Source: Agapetus fuscipes
Taxonomy: Eukaryota > Arthropoda > Insecta > Trichoptera > Glossosomatidae
Direction: 5' to 3'
DNA length: 64,000 nt
NCBI GenBank assembly: GCA_951799405.1
Contig: OX637362.1
Location: 10,402,493-10,466,492 of the forward strand
Below the pieces are notes generated by a model. That model saw only the letters and a list, made by a program, of their open reading frames with translations, was not told the origin of the DNA and searched no databases. The translations under genes and the position numbers were made by a program. Positions 9,231 to 18,869 of the stretch are shown here, piece after piece (the first letter of the stretch is position 1; every line of letters begins with the position of its first letter).

Positions 9231-9782
9231 TTAGAAATCACCATTGCAGATTAGCCGCCACTTCTTCCTGTCCTTGCACACTTCTTTCATTTCATCCAGA
9301 GTCATAACCTTTTTCATGCAAGTCCTCCTTTTATTATGACTCTGGATATCCCATTCATTCGCTATTTCAGAAATTTGATCCATCCATACTTTTCTCGGTC
9401 TTCCTCTACCGCGACATCCATCTATTTTAGCAACATATACTTTCTTCGTCAATCTTTCATCACTCATTCTCTCCATATGCCCGAACCATCTTAACATACT
9501 TCTTTTAATCTTCACTTTCACACTTTCCCTTACACCACATTCTTCTCTTACAAAATTATTCCTCACTCTGTCACTTCGTTTTTTCCCAATCATACTTCTT
9601 AGATAGTCCATTTCTACTGTATGGACTTTACTAATTTCCCTTTCACTCACCGTCCAGGCTTCACTTCCATACATCAAGGTTGGCACTAGTATACCACCGT
9701 GCACCGCCAATCTAACATTTTTTGAGAGATTCTGGTTCCTGGCGATGCTAGCGGTAGCACCCAGTACGCACCTGCCTTTCAT
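9231..9782 (-). pseudogene. RTE-like LINE ORF, C-terminal 183 codons
   Basis: An open frame encoding the region downstream of the RT catalytic core. It includes LVPTLMYGSEAWTVSE, an SMIGKKRSDRVRN stretch, the conserved LRWFGHMERM, GCRGRGRPRKVWMDQ and a C-terminal MTLDEMKEVCKDRKKWR. In RTE/BovB-type elements the same order (MYG.E.WT, FGH..R, a GRxR..W..D motif) follows the RT domain. The RT motifs and endonuclease are missing through 5' truncation. The stop is followed by a spacer and the tail at 8851-9117, making this a canonical truncated insertion. Confidence 0.85.
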
Positions 9783-9992
9783 TCATGCCATTCATTCGCA
9801 ATTTCGGATATTTGGTCCATCCATACCTTTCTCGGTCTTCCTCTACCACGACATCCCTCTATTCTACCAACATATACTTTCTTCGTCAGTCTTTCCTCAT
9901 TCATTCTCTCCATATGCCCAAACCATCTTAACAAACTTCTTTTAATCTTCACTTTCACACTTTCTCTTGCACCACATTCTTCTCTTATCCAT
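9779..9992 (-). pseudogene. Second LINE ORF segment abutting the first
   Basis: Encodes ARESVKVKIKRSLLRWFGHM ... GRGRPRKVWMDQISEIANEW, a segment homologous to part of 9231-9782 in the same orientation. It lacks both ends and joins 9782 directly. It could be an internal duplication or two truncated insertions side by side. Confidence 0.75.
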
Positions 9993-10034
9993 ATTAATAT
10001 TTGTTTAGTTCTAAAATGTAATTTCTTGTGTATG

Positions 10035-10290
10035 TTCCTTGACTTATAGGTTGGTATGAGGCTAACCACCCATATTGTTAGCAATGTTTTACTTTACCAA
10101 TGTCCCACCTGTTCCAGGGAAGGTCGACACAAGTTGCAGGGTTTATGTTCTTTTGAGGTTTGGTTTTTAATTTGTAAGTACACATTCAGCATTTGTAAGC
10201 GCGAACTTACACGTGTTTGTTTGTGGGCATGCATTTGATATGTATGAGCTTTGAATGTCAATATATCTTTGCAACTTATATTCTAGATTA
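10035..10290 (+). mobile_element. Solo LINE tail copy, full length
   Basis: Starts TTCCTTGACTTATAGGTTGG and ends TTTGCAACTTATATTCTAGA. It has the CACCTGTTCCAGGGAAGGTC and TTGTAAGCGCGAACTTACAC boxes. It lies head to head with the minus-strand LINE ORF segment ending near 9992. Confidence 0.85.
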
Positions 10291-10294
10291 TTAT

Positions 10295-10533
10295 AGATAG
10301 AAGACTAATAAATTGATCTGGTTTAAATATGAGTTTAGAATAATAAAATTCAATATTTTCATTTCCTCCCAGCATGACACATCCATAGTTTAACGGCTTG
10401 GACCGTTAAATAAACCAATTAATGATCGAAACCCATCAAATTAATTTTAAGCAATAAAATTAAAACTGCCACAGCGAATATCAAGTGGGCGTTGAGTTGA
10501 ATACCGTCGAGCGTTGATTATCCGAACAGTACC
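10295..10533. other. Unassigned stretch
   Basis: AT-rich. No coding or repeat signal that I can support. Confidence 0.3.
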
Positions 10534-10535
10534 TA

Positions 10536-10771
10536 CCCTTATTACGAGTAGCAAAACTTGAGTAATGTAAAGTTTACGGCAATTATTAAAGAGTGTTTTC
10601 CCCCAAAATCTGCCGTTTTTGTTGGTTTGAACTTGTTTTTCTTCATCACTGTAACTCTTTTGCTAAGACCATAAAGTGCAAGAAACAAAAACGGCAGATT
10701 TTGGGAGAAACCACTCTTTAATATTTTCCGTAAACTTTACTTTACTCAAGTTTTACAACTCGTACTAAGGG
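10536..10771. mobile_element. MITE, CCCTTAGTAC family, 236 bp
   Basis: The ends are long inverted repeats: CCCTTATTACGAGTAGCAAA at the left and, complemented, CCCTTAGTACGAGTTGTAAA at the right. Matching runs on through AAAGTTTACGG and AAAATCTGCCGTTTTTGTT, giving arms of about 100 bp. TA flanks both ends (10534-10535 and 10772-10773), as for Tc1/mariner-type targets. No transposase is present. A second copy lies at 56022-56374. Confidence 0.8.
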
Positions 10772-10794
10772 TACTGATTGGGTTGGGCTAAATG

Positions 10795-11046
10795 TTCCTT
10801 GACTTATTGGTTGGTATGCGGCTGACCACCCATGCTGTAAAAATGGTTAACTTTGCCAATGTCACCCCTGTATCAGGGAAAGACGGCAAGAGTTGCGGGG
10901 TGTTTGACCATTTGAGATTTGGTTTTTATGTTGTAGTTTCACATGCGGCATATTCAAGCGCGAACTTGTACGTGTCTGGTTATGATAATGCATGTAATGT
11001 GAATCTGTAATATAACATATCTTTGCAACTTAGATTAGATTAGATT
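10795..11046 (+). mobile_element. Solo LINE tail copy, full length
   Basis: Begins TTCCTTGACTTATTGGTTGG and ends TTTGCAACTTAGATTAGATT. It has the TTGGTTTTTATGTTGTAG variant shared with copies at 8362-8623 and 62225-62485. Confidence 0.85.
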
Positions 11047-11108
11047 GGGAACATAAGTGTTCATGAAATTATTTTTTCGATTAAAAGAAATGCATAATTC
11101 TATCTAGG

Positions 11109-11386
11109 GGCCGTCCATAAATTACGTCATCGATTTTTGGCGATTTCCGACCCCCCCCCCTTGAATCATCCTATAGTCATTATCTAATGACCCCTCCCTC
11201 CCCCCTCTTGCTGTAATAATGGATGAGCTTAATAATTAATAATGTTATATTACTTACATAATATTTTGTACAAATTGGTATTTACAAGAACGACGTCACT
11301 TTTGGTACTCGTACGTCATTTGCCATCATCCGCAGACCAGACTCCCCCCCCCTTTAATTCGAATGACGTAATATATGGACGGCCCC
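11109..11386. mobile_element. MITE, GGGGCCGTCC family, 278 bp
   Basis: The left end GGGGCCGTCCATAAATTACG and the complemented right end GGGGCCGTCCATATATTACG match over 23 bp with one difference. The element is flanked by TA at 11107-11108 and 11387-11388. It contains C-runs near 11151 and 11344. The TA duplication suggests a Tc1/mariner-like mobiliser, and there is no coding capacity. Confidence 0.85.
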
Positions 11387-11688
11387 TATCAAATTTATGG
11401 ATCAAAACGTTTCAATACCTTATAGACAAATCTGAATTAGTGATACATTTAAGCCAACATGGGTTTCTCAGATAAATGCACCGTTTTTTCCTATTTTAAC
11501 AAAACACTAAAAAGCTGAGAAAATCATGTACCTGTAGTTTCGAACTTTTTTGTAAGTATTTTATTATAAGTAGTTCATTTACTATGAGAAGTTACACGCA
11601 ATAAAATGTTTTATCCACGATTACTCAAATCAGTGAATCAGCACTCGTTCAGTTTTATCTTTAAGGTGGCGATTTGTTTTTCATTAAA

Positions 11689-11925
11689 TTCCTTGACTTA
11701 TAGGATGGGTGGTATGAGCTTGATTCCCATGCTGAGAAAATTTGGTTTACTTTCGCCAATGTCTCCCCGGTTTCAGGGAAATGCGGCAGGAGTTGCAAGG
11801 GATATGTTAATGCGAGGTTTTGTTATTATGTTAACTTTTGAGTGCGCAAACTTATGTGCGTCTGCTTGAGGGTGTGCATTAAATATAAGCCTTAAACGTC
11901 AATTTATATTTTGCGACTTAGATTA
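11689..11925 (+). mobile_element. Solo LINE tail copy
   Basis: Starts TTCCTTGACTTATAGGATGG, carries TCTCCCCGGTTTCAGGGAA and ends TTTGCGACTTAGATTAAAG. Diverged, but with the same start point as the other copies. Confidence 0.8.
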
Positions 11926-11929
11926 AAGG

Positions 11930-12020
11930 TACTTTGCTTAATTTGCTTTCACTTACCGTCCACGCCTCACTTCCATACATCAGAGTCTGTAACAGTATTC
12001 CATTGTGTACCGCTAGTGTC
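11930..12020 (-). pseudogene. LINE ORF internal fragment
   Basis: The minus strand encodes AVHNGILLQTLMYGSEAWT followed by VSESK, the segment equivalent to residues about 245-265 of the copy at 24545. Truncated on both sides. Confidence 0.7.
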
Positions 12021-12239
12021 TAGCTAACTTATCTCTTTGACACGTTGACATAAGGAATATTTTTGAGTGTTCTCGATTAAGGCAGTGCGCTTTCAAAGAT
12101 GTGACGTGTTTTTTTATGACGTATGATTTCAATTGTTCTGACGTCACACGTGTGAATCTTCAAACAGCTGGCTCTGCACTCTGACACAGAGCTGGAAAAT
12201 TGAACCATAACAGAGCAATAATTGACTCACTGTTCGTAA

Positions 12240-12420
12240 TCTGTGGGTTAACGCTTCAGACTATCAATCGGAAGATTGCGTTCTCGATTCCTGTCGGAGC
12301 AAAAAAAAACATTTAAGTTTGAATTATACTCATCGCTGGATTGAAAAAATCATTTGCATTTATAAAAAAAAAGCCTTTTTCTACAGCGTTACGATAAGTG
12401 AGTCTTAGCAGAGATCAGCA
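12240..12420 (+). mobile_element. Old tRNA-derived SINE copy (SINE-B-like)
   Basis: GGGTTAACGCTTCAGACTAT ... TTCTCGATTCCTGTCGGAGC resembles a degraded SINE-B head. ACTCATCGCTGGATTGAAAA is a diverged version of the body motif CTCTTCGCTGGGTTGAAAA. Confidence 0.5.
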
Positions 12421-12429
12421 AGATAGACA

Positions 12430-12560
12430 AGCAAATTTCTGGCATCGTTTGCACCAGCGCCCTTGGAGTGAGTACATCACGAAACGGCGCCATAAAGAAA
12501 TCATCAACTCATCATCATCATCATCATCAAGCTCATAAAGAGCTCTTGAGGTGTAACTCA
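12430..12560 (+). repeat. Retroelement 3' end with (ATC)n tail
   Basis: ACGGCGCCATAAAGAAATCA is followed by six or more ATC units. The same arrangement, a GGCGC block then AAGAAATCATC and an ATC-rich run, occurs at 19017-19090 and 53670-53700. I infer a third LINE or SINE family ending in ATC repeats. After it, CTTGAGGTGTAACTCACAC matches SINE-B tail type 2. Confidence 0.45.
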
Positions 12561-12727
12561 CACAAAAACAAAACTTCCAAATAAATCATCCTGATATTTA
12601 TTTCGAAAAACTGCATTTTTAAGTGAACATAATTTTAGATTATAATATGTAATGTTACAAAGCAGTACCCTGCGTGTTGCCTTTGTTATTTGTGTATGTT
12701 CAACGTATATTTTTCGTATAGTTGCTG

Positions 12728-12905
12728 TAAGGCTGGATGGACCTTTAGTGACCGGAATTTGGTAAATAAGCATGAATTTTTCACCCAGCGGAGAGAGCGT
12801 ATTTGAAAATATAAATGAGATTTTTTTTCGTGCTTCACTGAGATTCGAACCCACAACCTTCCATTTAGGAGTCAGAAGTGTTAACCACTAGAGTATAGAC
12901 CGGTC
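12728..12905 (-). mobile_element. SINE-B head and body
   Basis: The minus strand shows GACCGGTCTATACTCTAGTG, then GGTTGTGGGTTCGAATCTCA, TTCAAATACGCTCTCTCCGC and GTCACTAAAGGTCCATCCAG. The 3' tail is missing. Confidence 0.75.
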
Positions 12906-12952
12906 ATGTTTGCGTAATATGTCACTTATTCAGTTTTATCTTTAAGGTATCG

Positions 12953-13270
12953 TTCCTTGACTTACCACCATGACCACCCATGCTGTAGAAAATGGTTCAC
13001 TTTGCAAATGTCACCACTGTTTCAGGAAAGGTCAGTGAGAGATGCAGGGTGTCTGTTCATTTGAGATTTGGGTTTTTATTGATTGTAGAGGCATTAACTT
13101 TGTAATCGTTCATCATTAAGGATAAAACAAAGCTGATTTTCTTTTATCCTTTGGGTTTTTATATTATAATTCCACATGCGGCACGTTTAAGCGCAAACTT
13201 ATACGTCTGATTGTGAAAATGCATATAATGCGAATCCTAAAGGTTACAATATATCGTTGCAACTTAGATT
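12953..13270 (+). mobile_element. LINE tail copy with internal insertion
   Basis: Starts TTCCTTGACTTACCACCATG. TTTGGGTTTTTATTGATTGT is followed by about 80 bp (13083-13146), after which the tail resumes as TTTGGGTTTTTATATTATAA and ends TTGCAACTTAGATT. The repeated TTTGGGTTTTTAT on each side looks like a duplication at the insertion. Confidence 0.7.
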
Positions 13271-13514
13271 TAATTAGAAAATATATCGATTTTTCATTTT
13301 TTCGTTGGGTTAAATAAGGTTCGAATGGTGTTCTCGTATCTGAAAGCAATAACTGTCGCCAGTACAAAACGAGGAGCAGCCAGACAAACTCTACTCATAA
13401 GAATCTCTCATAAAACCACTGATGGATGGAAACTGATTTCTACAACTTGCAGAAAATATAGCAATCTTGCTACGCGTGCCCTACATTGGACCAAATATAT
13501 CTCTTTGTATATTT

Positions 13515-13736
13515 GACCGGCCCGTAGTTCAGTGGTAACACTTCGGACTCTGAATGGGAAGGTGGTACGGAGCACAAAAAATATACCATTTTAATTTTCA
13601 AATTTGCTCTTCGCTGGGTTTAAAAATTCATAAACCTTTACCAATGACTGGTCACTAAAGGGTCCATCCAGCCTTACAGCAACTGGGTCTGCTTGAGAAT
13701 TGGCGCTTTGTAGCGACGACAATCAAGCTCGTGAAA
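13515..13736 (+). mobile_element. SINE-B head and body, 5' half of a B-A dimer
   Basis: GACCGGCCCGTAGTTCAGTG head, body TTTGCTCTTCGCTGGGTTT, CACTAAAGGGTCCATCCAGC and GGCGCTTTGTAGCGACGAC. It continues into SINE-A at the same junction as the copy at 4628-5175. The B box is deleted (GGTGGTACGGAGC). Confidence 0.8.
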
Positions 13737-13998
13737 AGGTCGATAGCTCAATTGGTAGAATGCTTGCATTCCATGCCGAGAGCAAGGGTTTGATCTCAAG
13801 ATTTACTCAGCCTTCACAAGAAATGAAAACTAGCCCCCCCAAGAGCTGGGAAATCCCCACTTCAACTAAAAGTGGTTGGTGTGAGGCCGGCCCCCTTACG
13901 TGTAAAAATAAACAGGTCCCGAATCGCCACATGCGACCCCTTCGGAGATAATGCAGGCAAGAAGTTACACTATAAGTGCAGCTTAGTTGCAGTTGCAG
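13737..13998 (+). mobile_element. SINE-A, 3' half of a B-A dimer, internally deleted
   Basis: Head GGTCGATAGCTCAATTGGTA with AAGGGTTTGATCTCAAG as B box. A deletion then removes the first part of the body. It resumes at ATTTACTCAGCCTTCACAAG and continues to GACCCCTTCGGAGATAATGC and GTGCAGCTTAGTTGCAG. Confidence 0.8.
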
Positions 13999-14071
13999 TA
14001 TGTAATACGAGCTATACAACATATTATGTATTGGTTTAACATTTGAAATCATTGAGAGCGTATATACCTAA

Positions 14072-14125
14072 TGTAAATCCCTAATGTAACATATCTTTGC
14101 AACTTAGATTAACTTAGATTAGAGA
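14072..14125 (+). mobile_element. LINE tail 3' terminus fragment
   Basis: AAATCCCTAATGTAACATAT followed by CTTTGCAACTTAGATTAAC is the last 45 bp of a tail copy. Confidence 0.6.
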
Positions 14126-14280
14126 AATTACAAATGACCGTAATTTGAAGAGTGAGAAAAATAAAATCGGATGCCAAGAGAGTGATGATTGTTAAGAGTC
14201 GAGAAGATGAAATAAATGTGCTACGACAAAAGAAGTGGAGACACATCTGCGGAGGTGATGACCACCCCTGGAGAAATGGC
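14126..14280 (+). pseudogene. Diverged LINE ORF 3' end (tail-less type)
   Basis: GATGAAATAAATGTGCTACG ... AAGAAGTGGAGACACATCTG followed by CGGAGGTGATGACCACCCCT resembles the end of the 24545-25756 ORF (KWRHLCGGTGHP). The frame is degraded. GGAGAAATGGCGGCTG follows, equivalent to that element's terminal AAAGGCGGCAGG. Confidence 0.6.
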
Positions 14281-14284
14281 GGCT

Positions 14285-14408
14285 GTGTATAGTACAGTTT
14301 TTGGCAAATTTGAAAATATAAATAGTATATTTTTGTGCTCCGCCGGGATTTGAACCCACATCCTTCCATTTATGAGTCCAAAGTGTTACCACTAGACTAC
14401 GGACCGGT
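14285..14408 (-). mobile_element. SINE-B head
   Basis: On the minus strand GGACCGGTCCGTAGTCTAGT, then GGATGTGGGTTCAAATCCCG, then GGAGCACAAAAATATAC. This is a good tRNA-like head truncated in the body. Confidence 0.75.
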
Positions 14409-14718
14409 CCACGTGAGAATAAGATATACTTCATATTTTATTTTACCTTTAAAGAAATTCTCTGGAAGGTTTTAAAATCTTTTTGTATGAAATTCTTAAG
14501 AAACAAAGTAGCACAAAGCGATTATGATTATTTCAAAGTAATATTTTCAGTAAACAATAAAGCTACGATATTTTGTACTTGTTTTCGCGTAGCTTTACCC
14601 TCTACGACAAAGACTCGTCCTGACGGAGATAGTGCGTAAGTCATTTGCGACGGCCGCTTAGTGATTGCCGTACATAAGTGTATAATGCGCATACGCAAAA
14701 ACTTAAATCATTTGTAAA
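14409..14718. other. Unassigned stretch
   Basis: No coding or repeat signal recognised. It includes the 4-bp target sequence of the following solo LTR. Confidence 0.3.
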
Positions 14719-14722
14719 CTCG

Positions 14723-15345
14723 TGTTATGTTAAAAATGAAAGGTATCTCCAGGATACTTACTCCGGCTAGCTCTCATCAGCATCACTCTCAGGGCGTGGG
14801 GTTCTTTCTTTGGTATTGCTTACTTGTACTTTGGGAAGGTTGTATATGAAAAGATAAGTCTAACATGAACAAATAAGGGTTTATTTACTTTAGTAATATG
14901 GAGGAAAAAGGGGAAATAAGGGAATGGCTCGACCTGCACTTCGTCACTAAAACACTCCCTACTCTGTTGACTGGAGTTCTGAACTGAAGGCCTAGGGCAG
15001 CGCCCCAGGCTAGCGGCGGCTCACGAGGCGGACGCCTCCACACGTTAGAGCCCCTGGGTGGGCGCTCCTATGCCCCCGTCTCTGGTCCACAAGGCGGGTG
15101 CTTTGCTGGCAGGAAATCCAAGTAGATGGCGAGGGGGGAGCTCCATTGTAATGCCCCCTCTTGCACCGCTTGGTGCTTGGTCGCCGACGTCTTAATCGGT
15201 TGACATCTTGCCGGCAACTGATGACCGACGGCCCCATTAGGTCACACGGCACAGTTCGGCCGCTTCCGTGACCGTTCGGCCCACAAAACACACTGCACAC
15301 TTCGAGAATGCTCTTTTATATGTTATTTAGTAAAATAACATAACA
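14723..15345 (-). mobile_element. Solo LTR, 623 bp
   Basis: The low end is TGTTATGTT and the high end CATAACA (TG...CA). Direct CTCG flanks lie at 14719-14722 and 15346-15349, a 4-bp target duplication. It is homologous, in opposite orientation, to 49757-50402. In transcription sense it has a GC-rich 5' half holding a 96-codon open frame (NGHGSGRTVPCDLMGPSVIS) conserved in the other copy, and AATAAA near its 3' part. No primer-binding site, gag or pol is next to it, so it is a recombination-derived solo LTR of a Gypsy- or BEL-like element. Confidence 0.8.
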
Positions 15346-15349
15346 CTCG

Positions 15350-15698
15350 TCATTGGTTAAAATATTCAGTTGAAAAAAATGGATGTTTTTACTTGTAAGA
15401 ATTATTTTTAAATCTTTTCAGCAAGCAAATTCAGCAAGTTTGTGGTAAAAAGGTATAACAATAAATTATTATTTGTCACCTTCTAAAACATTATTTTATG
15501 AAAGAGAAGATAAATTAGATTTTTTTTTTATTGGTTTTTTAATATAAAAATACAAATACAATGGAGTTAGGAGATGAAGTGACTTACACACAGTTGCGGG
15601 GTCATAACTGCTGTTTTGCTGGGGAAAAGGCAAAAAATATTTTGTGATTATTTGCGAAGTACCTTCGTCTTATACAAGAGAGACGTTTCCCGTCAAGA
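15350..15698. other. Unassigned stretch
   Basis: AT-rich, with no supported feature. GGGGAAAAGGCAAAAAATAT near 15620 weakly resembles 44790, but the match is too short to call. Confidence 0.25.
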
Positions 15699-15699
15699 T

Positions 15700-15958
15700 A
15701 ATCTAATCTAATCTAATCTAAGCTGCAAGGATGTATACCATTTAAGATTTCTATCAAATGCATTCCCACAAGCAGACTGGTATAATTTCGCGCTAACACA
15801 TGCCGCATGTGGACCTACATTATAAGAACCCATCTCAAATGAACATAAGCCCTGCAACTCTTGCCGTCCTTCCCTGAGACAGGGGTGACAGTGGCAAAGT
15901 GAACCATTTTTTTTTTACAGTTTGGGTGGTCAGCCGCATACCAACCTATAAGTCAAGA
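15700..15958 (-). mobile_element. Solo LINE tail copy with (TTAGA)n end
   Basis: The low end ATCTAATCTAATCTAAGCTG is the tail repeat. The high end reads CATACCAACCTATAAGTCAAG. All internal boxes are intact. No LINE ORF follows on the minus strand, so this is a tail-only copy. Confidence 0.85.
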
Positions 15959-16047
15959 TAAAATATATAAATTTAAATTTGCACCGAGTCCAATAAGCAT
16001 TGTTTATCTTTTTTGCCTCAATAAAGTGTATATCTCTGTTTTGATGT

Positions 16048-17615
16048 GGGTCATTTTATTTCAATTCACCCAAATTACAAAAAAGTTGTTGCATCAGGAT
16101 TTTTAATCTTTTTTTAAAAAATTCATGTGGATTGCAACTTACATTTTAAGCTCATAACACACTTTAGAAAAAAATTAGGACCAGCGGTTCTCAAATTATA
16201 GCCCTCCGAAGTTTTGAATTTGAGCGAATTTGCCCGTTTCAAGCGTTAGCGATTAATCTTACAGCATCTAAACCGTTTGAGATACATATAAAATTTAAAA
16301 AACAAGTTGTTAATATTTAAATGTTGTTTACTATAAGTTATGTTATAAATAGCAACATGTGAAAAATTGTAAGGTTATAGCTTGCCTAATGTTAGGTAAA
16401 GTTTTGGTTTTTTCTATAATTTTAGCATCAAAATTTTCCAAGAAGGGTATAGAACTACATTTTGATTTTTTTTGTGTGTATTTTATGACATCTAAGGTGT
16501 ATAAATTCAATCTAAAATGTAAGTATTTTTACCTTCTTTTACCATAAAAAAAATCATGAAGTCACACAAAAACACAGAAATGACCTTCCCAGTCCAAAGT
16601 TTTGCCACTAGACTACGGACCGGTCCAAGGTACCACTGAACTACGTGGTGTACCTGAGCGGTCACCCATCCAAAAACACTGAAATGACCGCTGTAGTTCA
16701 GTGGTATCTTGGACCGGTCCGTAGTCTAGTGACAACGCTTTGGACTCGCAAATGGAAGGTTGTGGATACGGATCCCGGCGGAGCACAAAAAAATTAACCA
16801 TTTATATTTCCAAATATGCTCTTTACAGGGTTGAAAAAATTCATAAAACTTTACCAAAAACCGGTCACTAAAGGTCTATCCAGCCTTATGGCAACTGGGT
16901 CTTGCTTGAGTATTGGCGCTTTGTAACGAAGACCAAGCTCGTACACCTTTTTGGCACTACAAAAAGTGTCATAGACCCCTAGAGTCTCTAGAATCTAGGG
17001 AGTCTCCCGCTGATGATTTCTTAAAAAAAAAAAAGGTCCTACGAGTACAACATTAGCTGCAAACTAAGCAATGAGATAACACATATGATGTCAAAATGAT
17101 GAGAGGTACATATTCTTACTCCCTTGTGACAAAAAACGTTTATAATCTTCAGTTATCATTGGCTGTAGTGTGTATTTCATTGATTATTTGCCTCGTAAAA
17201 ATACTATTTTTGATCACTTTAAAAAAATTGTATCTTCCATTTTGATTCTAAAATTGTAGAAAAAAACAAAAAATTACCTAACATTAGGCAAGCTATAACC
17301 TAACAATATTTCACATGTAGCTATTTATAACATGACTTATAGTAAAGAACATTTAATTGTAAACAACTTGTTTTTTAAAAAAATTATGTATCTCAAACGG
17401 TTTAGATGTTGTAGGATTAATATAATAACGCTTGAAACGGGCAAATTCGCTCAAATTCAAAACTTTGGAGGACTATAATTTGAGAACCGCTGGTCCTAAT
17501 TTTTTCTTAAGTGTGTTTTGAGCTCAAAATGTAAGTTGCAATCCACATGAATTTTTTGAAAAAGATTAAAAATCATGATGCAACACCCATTGGGTGATTT
17601 GAAATGGAATGACCC
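16048..17615. mobile_element. Long-TIR element, about 1.57 kb, with nested SINEs
   Basis: Left arm about 16048-16440 and right arm about 17240-17615 are inverted copies. Both begin GGGTCATT and share AATTTGAGCGAATTTGCCCG, CCTAATGTTAGGTAAAGTTT-like sequence and many other blocks. The central part holds two SINE-B heads in opposite orientation (16583-17030). No transposase ORF is seen. It may be a foldback or a deletion derivative of a DNA transposon. The superfamily is unresolved and no clear target duplication is visible. Confidence 0.65.
16678..17030 (+). mobile_element. SINE-B with tail type 3, near full length
   Basis: GGACCGGTCCGTAGTCTAGT head, degenerate B box GGTTGTGGATACGGATCCCG, body GCTCTTTACAGGGTTGAAAA, and GGCGCTTTGTAACGAAGACC. 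The tail then reads GTGTCATAGACCCCTAGAGT with an imperfect inverted repeat around TCTAGAATCTAGGGAG, ending A-rich. A second head fragment lies inverted at 16583-16640. Confidence 0.8.
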
Positions 17616-17619
17616 TGTA

Positions 17620-17940
17620 GAAAAAATATTTTATGCCTCTCCATTGAGCTTATTTTACGCAGAACATTTTTCAATCTTACAGCCATTACACACTACACGC
17701 ATTCTCTCCGGTTTGTCTTTTTTTTCTATCCGGCGCCGTATCGGAAGTAAGTAATGTATCAAGATGTATGAAAACTTTCACCTAGTATGTCCGGTAATCC
17801 ATTGGCAACCGGACAGAATGCGTTGGGTCTGAAAAGGGCTTTACTGATATTATTTTCAGGATAATCTTTGGGTTCTTAAGTTTTTCCAAAAATATAATCC
17901 AATTGCGCTTCAATTTAAAACAACTTCAACTTAAAAAACC
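17620..17940. other. Unassigned stretch
   Basis: Short inverted words (CATTCTCTCCGGTTTGTC near 17700 and CGGACAGAATGCG near 17811) hint at a degraded MITE. CATTACACACTACACGCATT is unmatched. Not enough to name. Confidence 0.3.
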
Positions 17941-17944
17941 CAAA

Positions 17945-18063
17945 TCTCAAATTAACATACACCCTGCAACTTTTGCCGACCTTCCCTTAAACAGGGGTGG
18001 CATTGGCAAAGTGAACCATTTTCTACAGCATCGGTGGTCAGCCAAATACCAACCTATAAGTCA
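17945..18063 (-). mobile_element. LINE tail 5' part
   Basis: CTCAAATTAACATACACCCT ... AACAGGGGTGGCATTGGCAA ... AATACCAACCTATAAGTCAA is the first half of a tail on the minus strand. The 3' half is lost. Confidence 0.75.
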
Positions 18064-18588
18064 AATCACTAAATAAAAAGTATTGACATCAAACTTAATA
18101 ACATATCATTTTAAATACAAATCGGTTTTGTAATAATTCAGATTGTTAAAAGATAAAATTACAGTCTCTCTCGATTTGTGGGTTAAATACTTTCTCTGTC
18201 TGAACCGCCTCTAAGATCGTAGAACTTCGTTAAGGCAGCGCTTGTACACGGGATCAAGCGAGATCACCCTCTACGAGCCGTTTTTGATATTAGGGAGCTT
18301 TTAATAATTAAACACAGATGGCACTTCTATAAAGCTCGGCTAAAAGCTAAACTAAATGAAGCAGTTAAAAAATATTGCCATTTTATGGTTACTGGGAATT
18401 TTATTGTTTTTCGAGGCTTTACGGCGTAGTTGGGAGTTTAAGCTTTTCAAAATATCAACGACGTTAAATTTTCGTTGTTTATGTTTTTATTCATTCTGCG
18501 AAAAATTATGTTAAATACCTATTTCCGGCCAAGTAAAAGGTTGGCAAATTGAATTTATTTAAAAGCTGCAGGCCAGATTGATAACAAT
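18064..18588. other. Unassigned stretch
   Basis: No convincing ORF and no match to the repeat families recognised in this window. Confidence 0.3.
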
Positions 18589-18589
18589 G

Positions 18590-18868
18590 TCAAGCCACAT
18601 TTGGCTCATAGGACTGTCCACTACTCGCTCCCCCAGTTCTTGTTTACCGTATACGCTAATCTTGTCAAATATGACTTTTTCATGCAGTTGTCTTATGAAT
18701 CAAATTCTACACAATCTGAGCTACGAAAAACCGTAAAACTCGATAATGTGAGAGTTGTTTTAAATATTTTTTAAATAAATTTCCTGTTTGCATAAGACAC
18801 ATTGGTCCAGTACACATGCAAACATTGCTCATGTAAAATTTTCTCAATGGCGTTTACGATAAACAAGA
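18590..18868 (+). repeat. Dispersed repeat D, copy 1
   Basis: TCTACACAATCTGAGCTACG, AACTCGATAATGTGAGAGTT, CATTGGTCCAGTACACATGC and TAAACAAGAACTAAGG recur in the same order at 38980-39225 and 42250-42750. No ends or coding content are recognised. Confidence 0.6.
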
Positions 18869-18869
18869 A

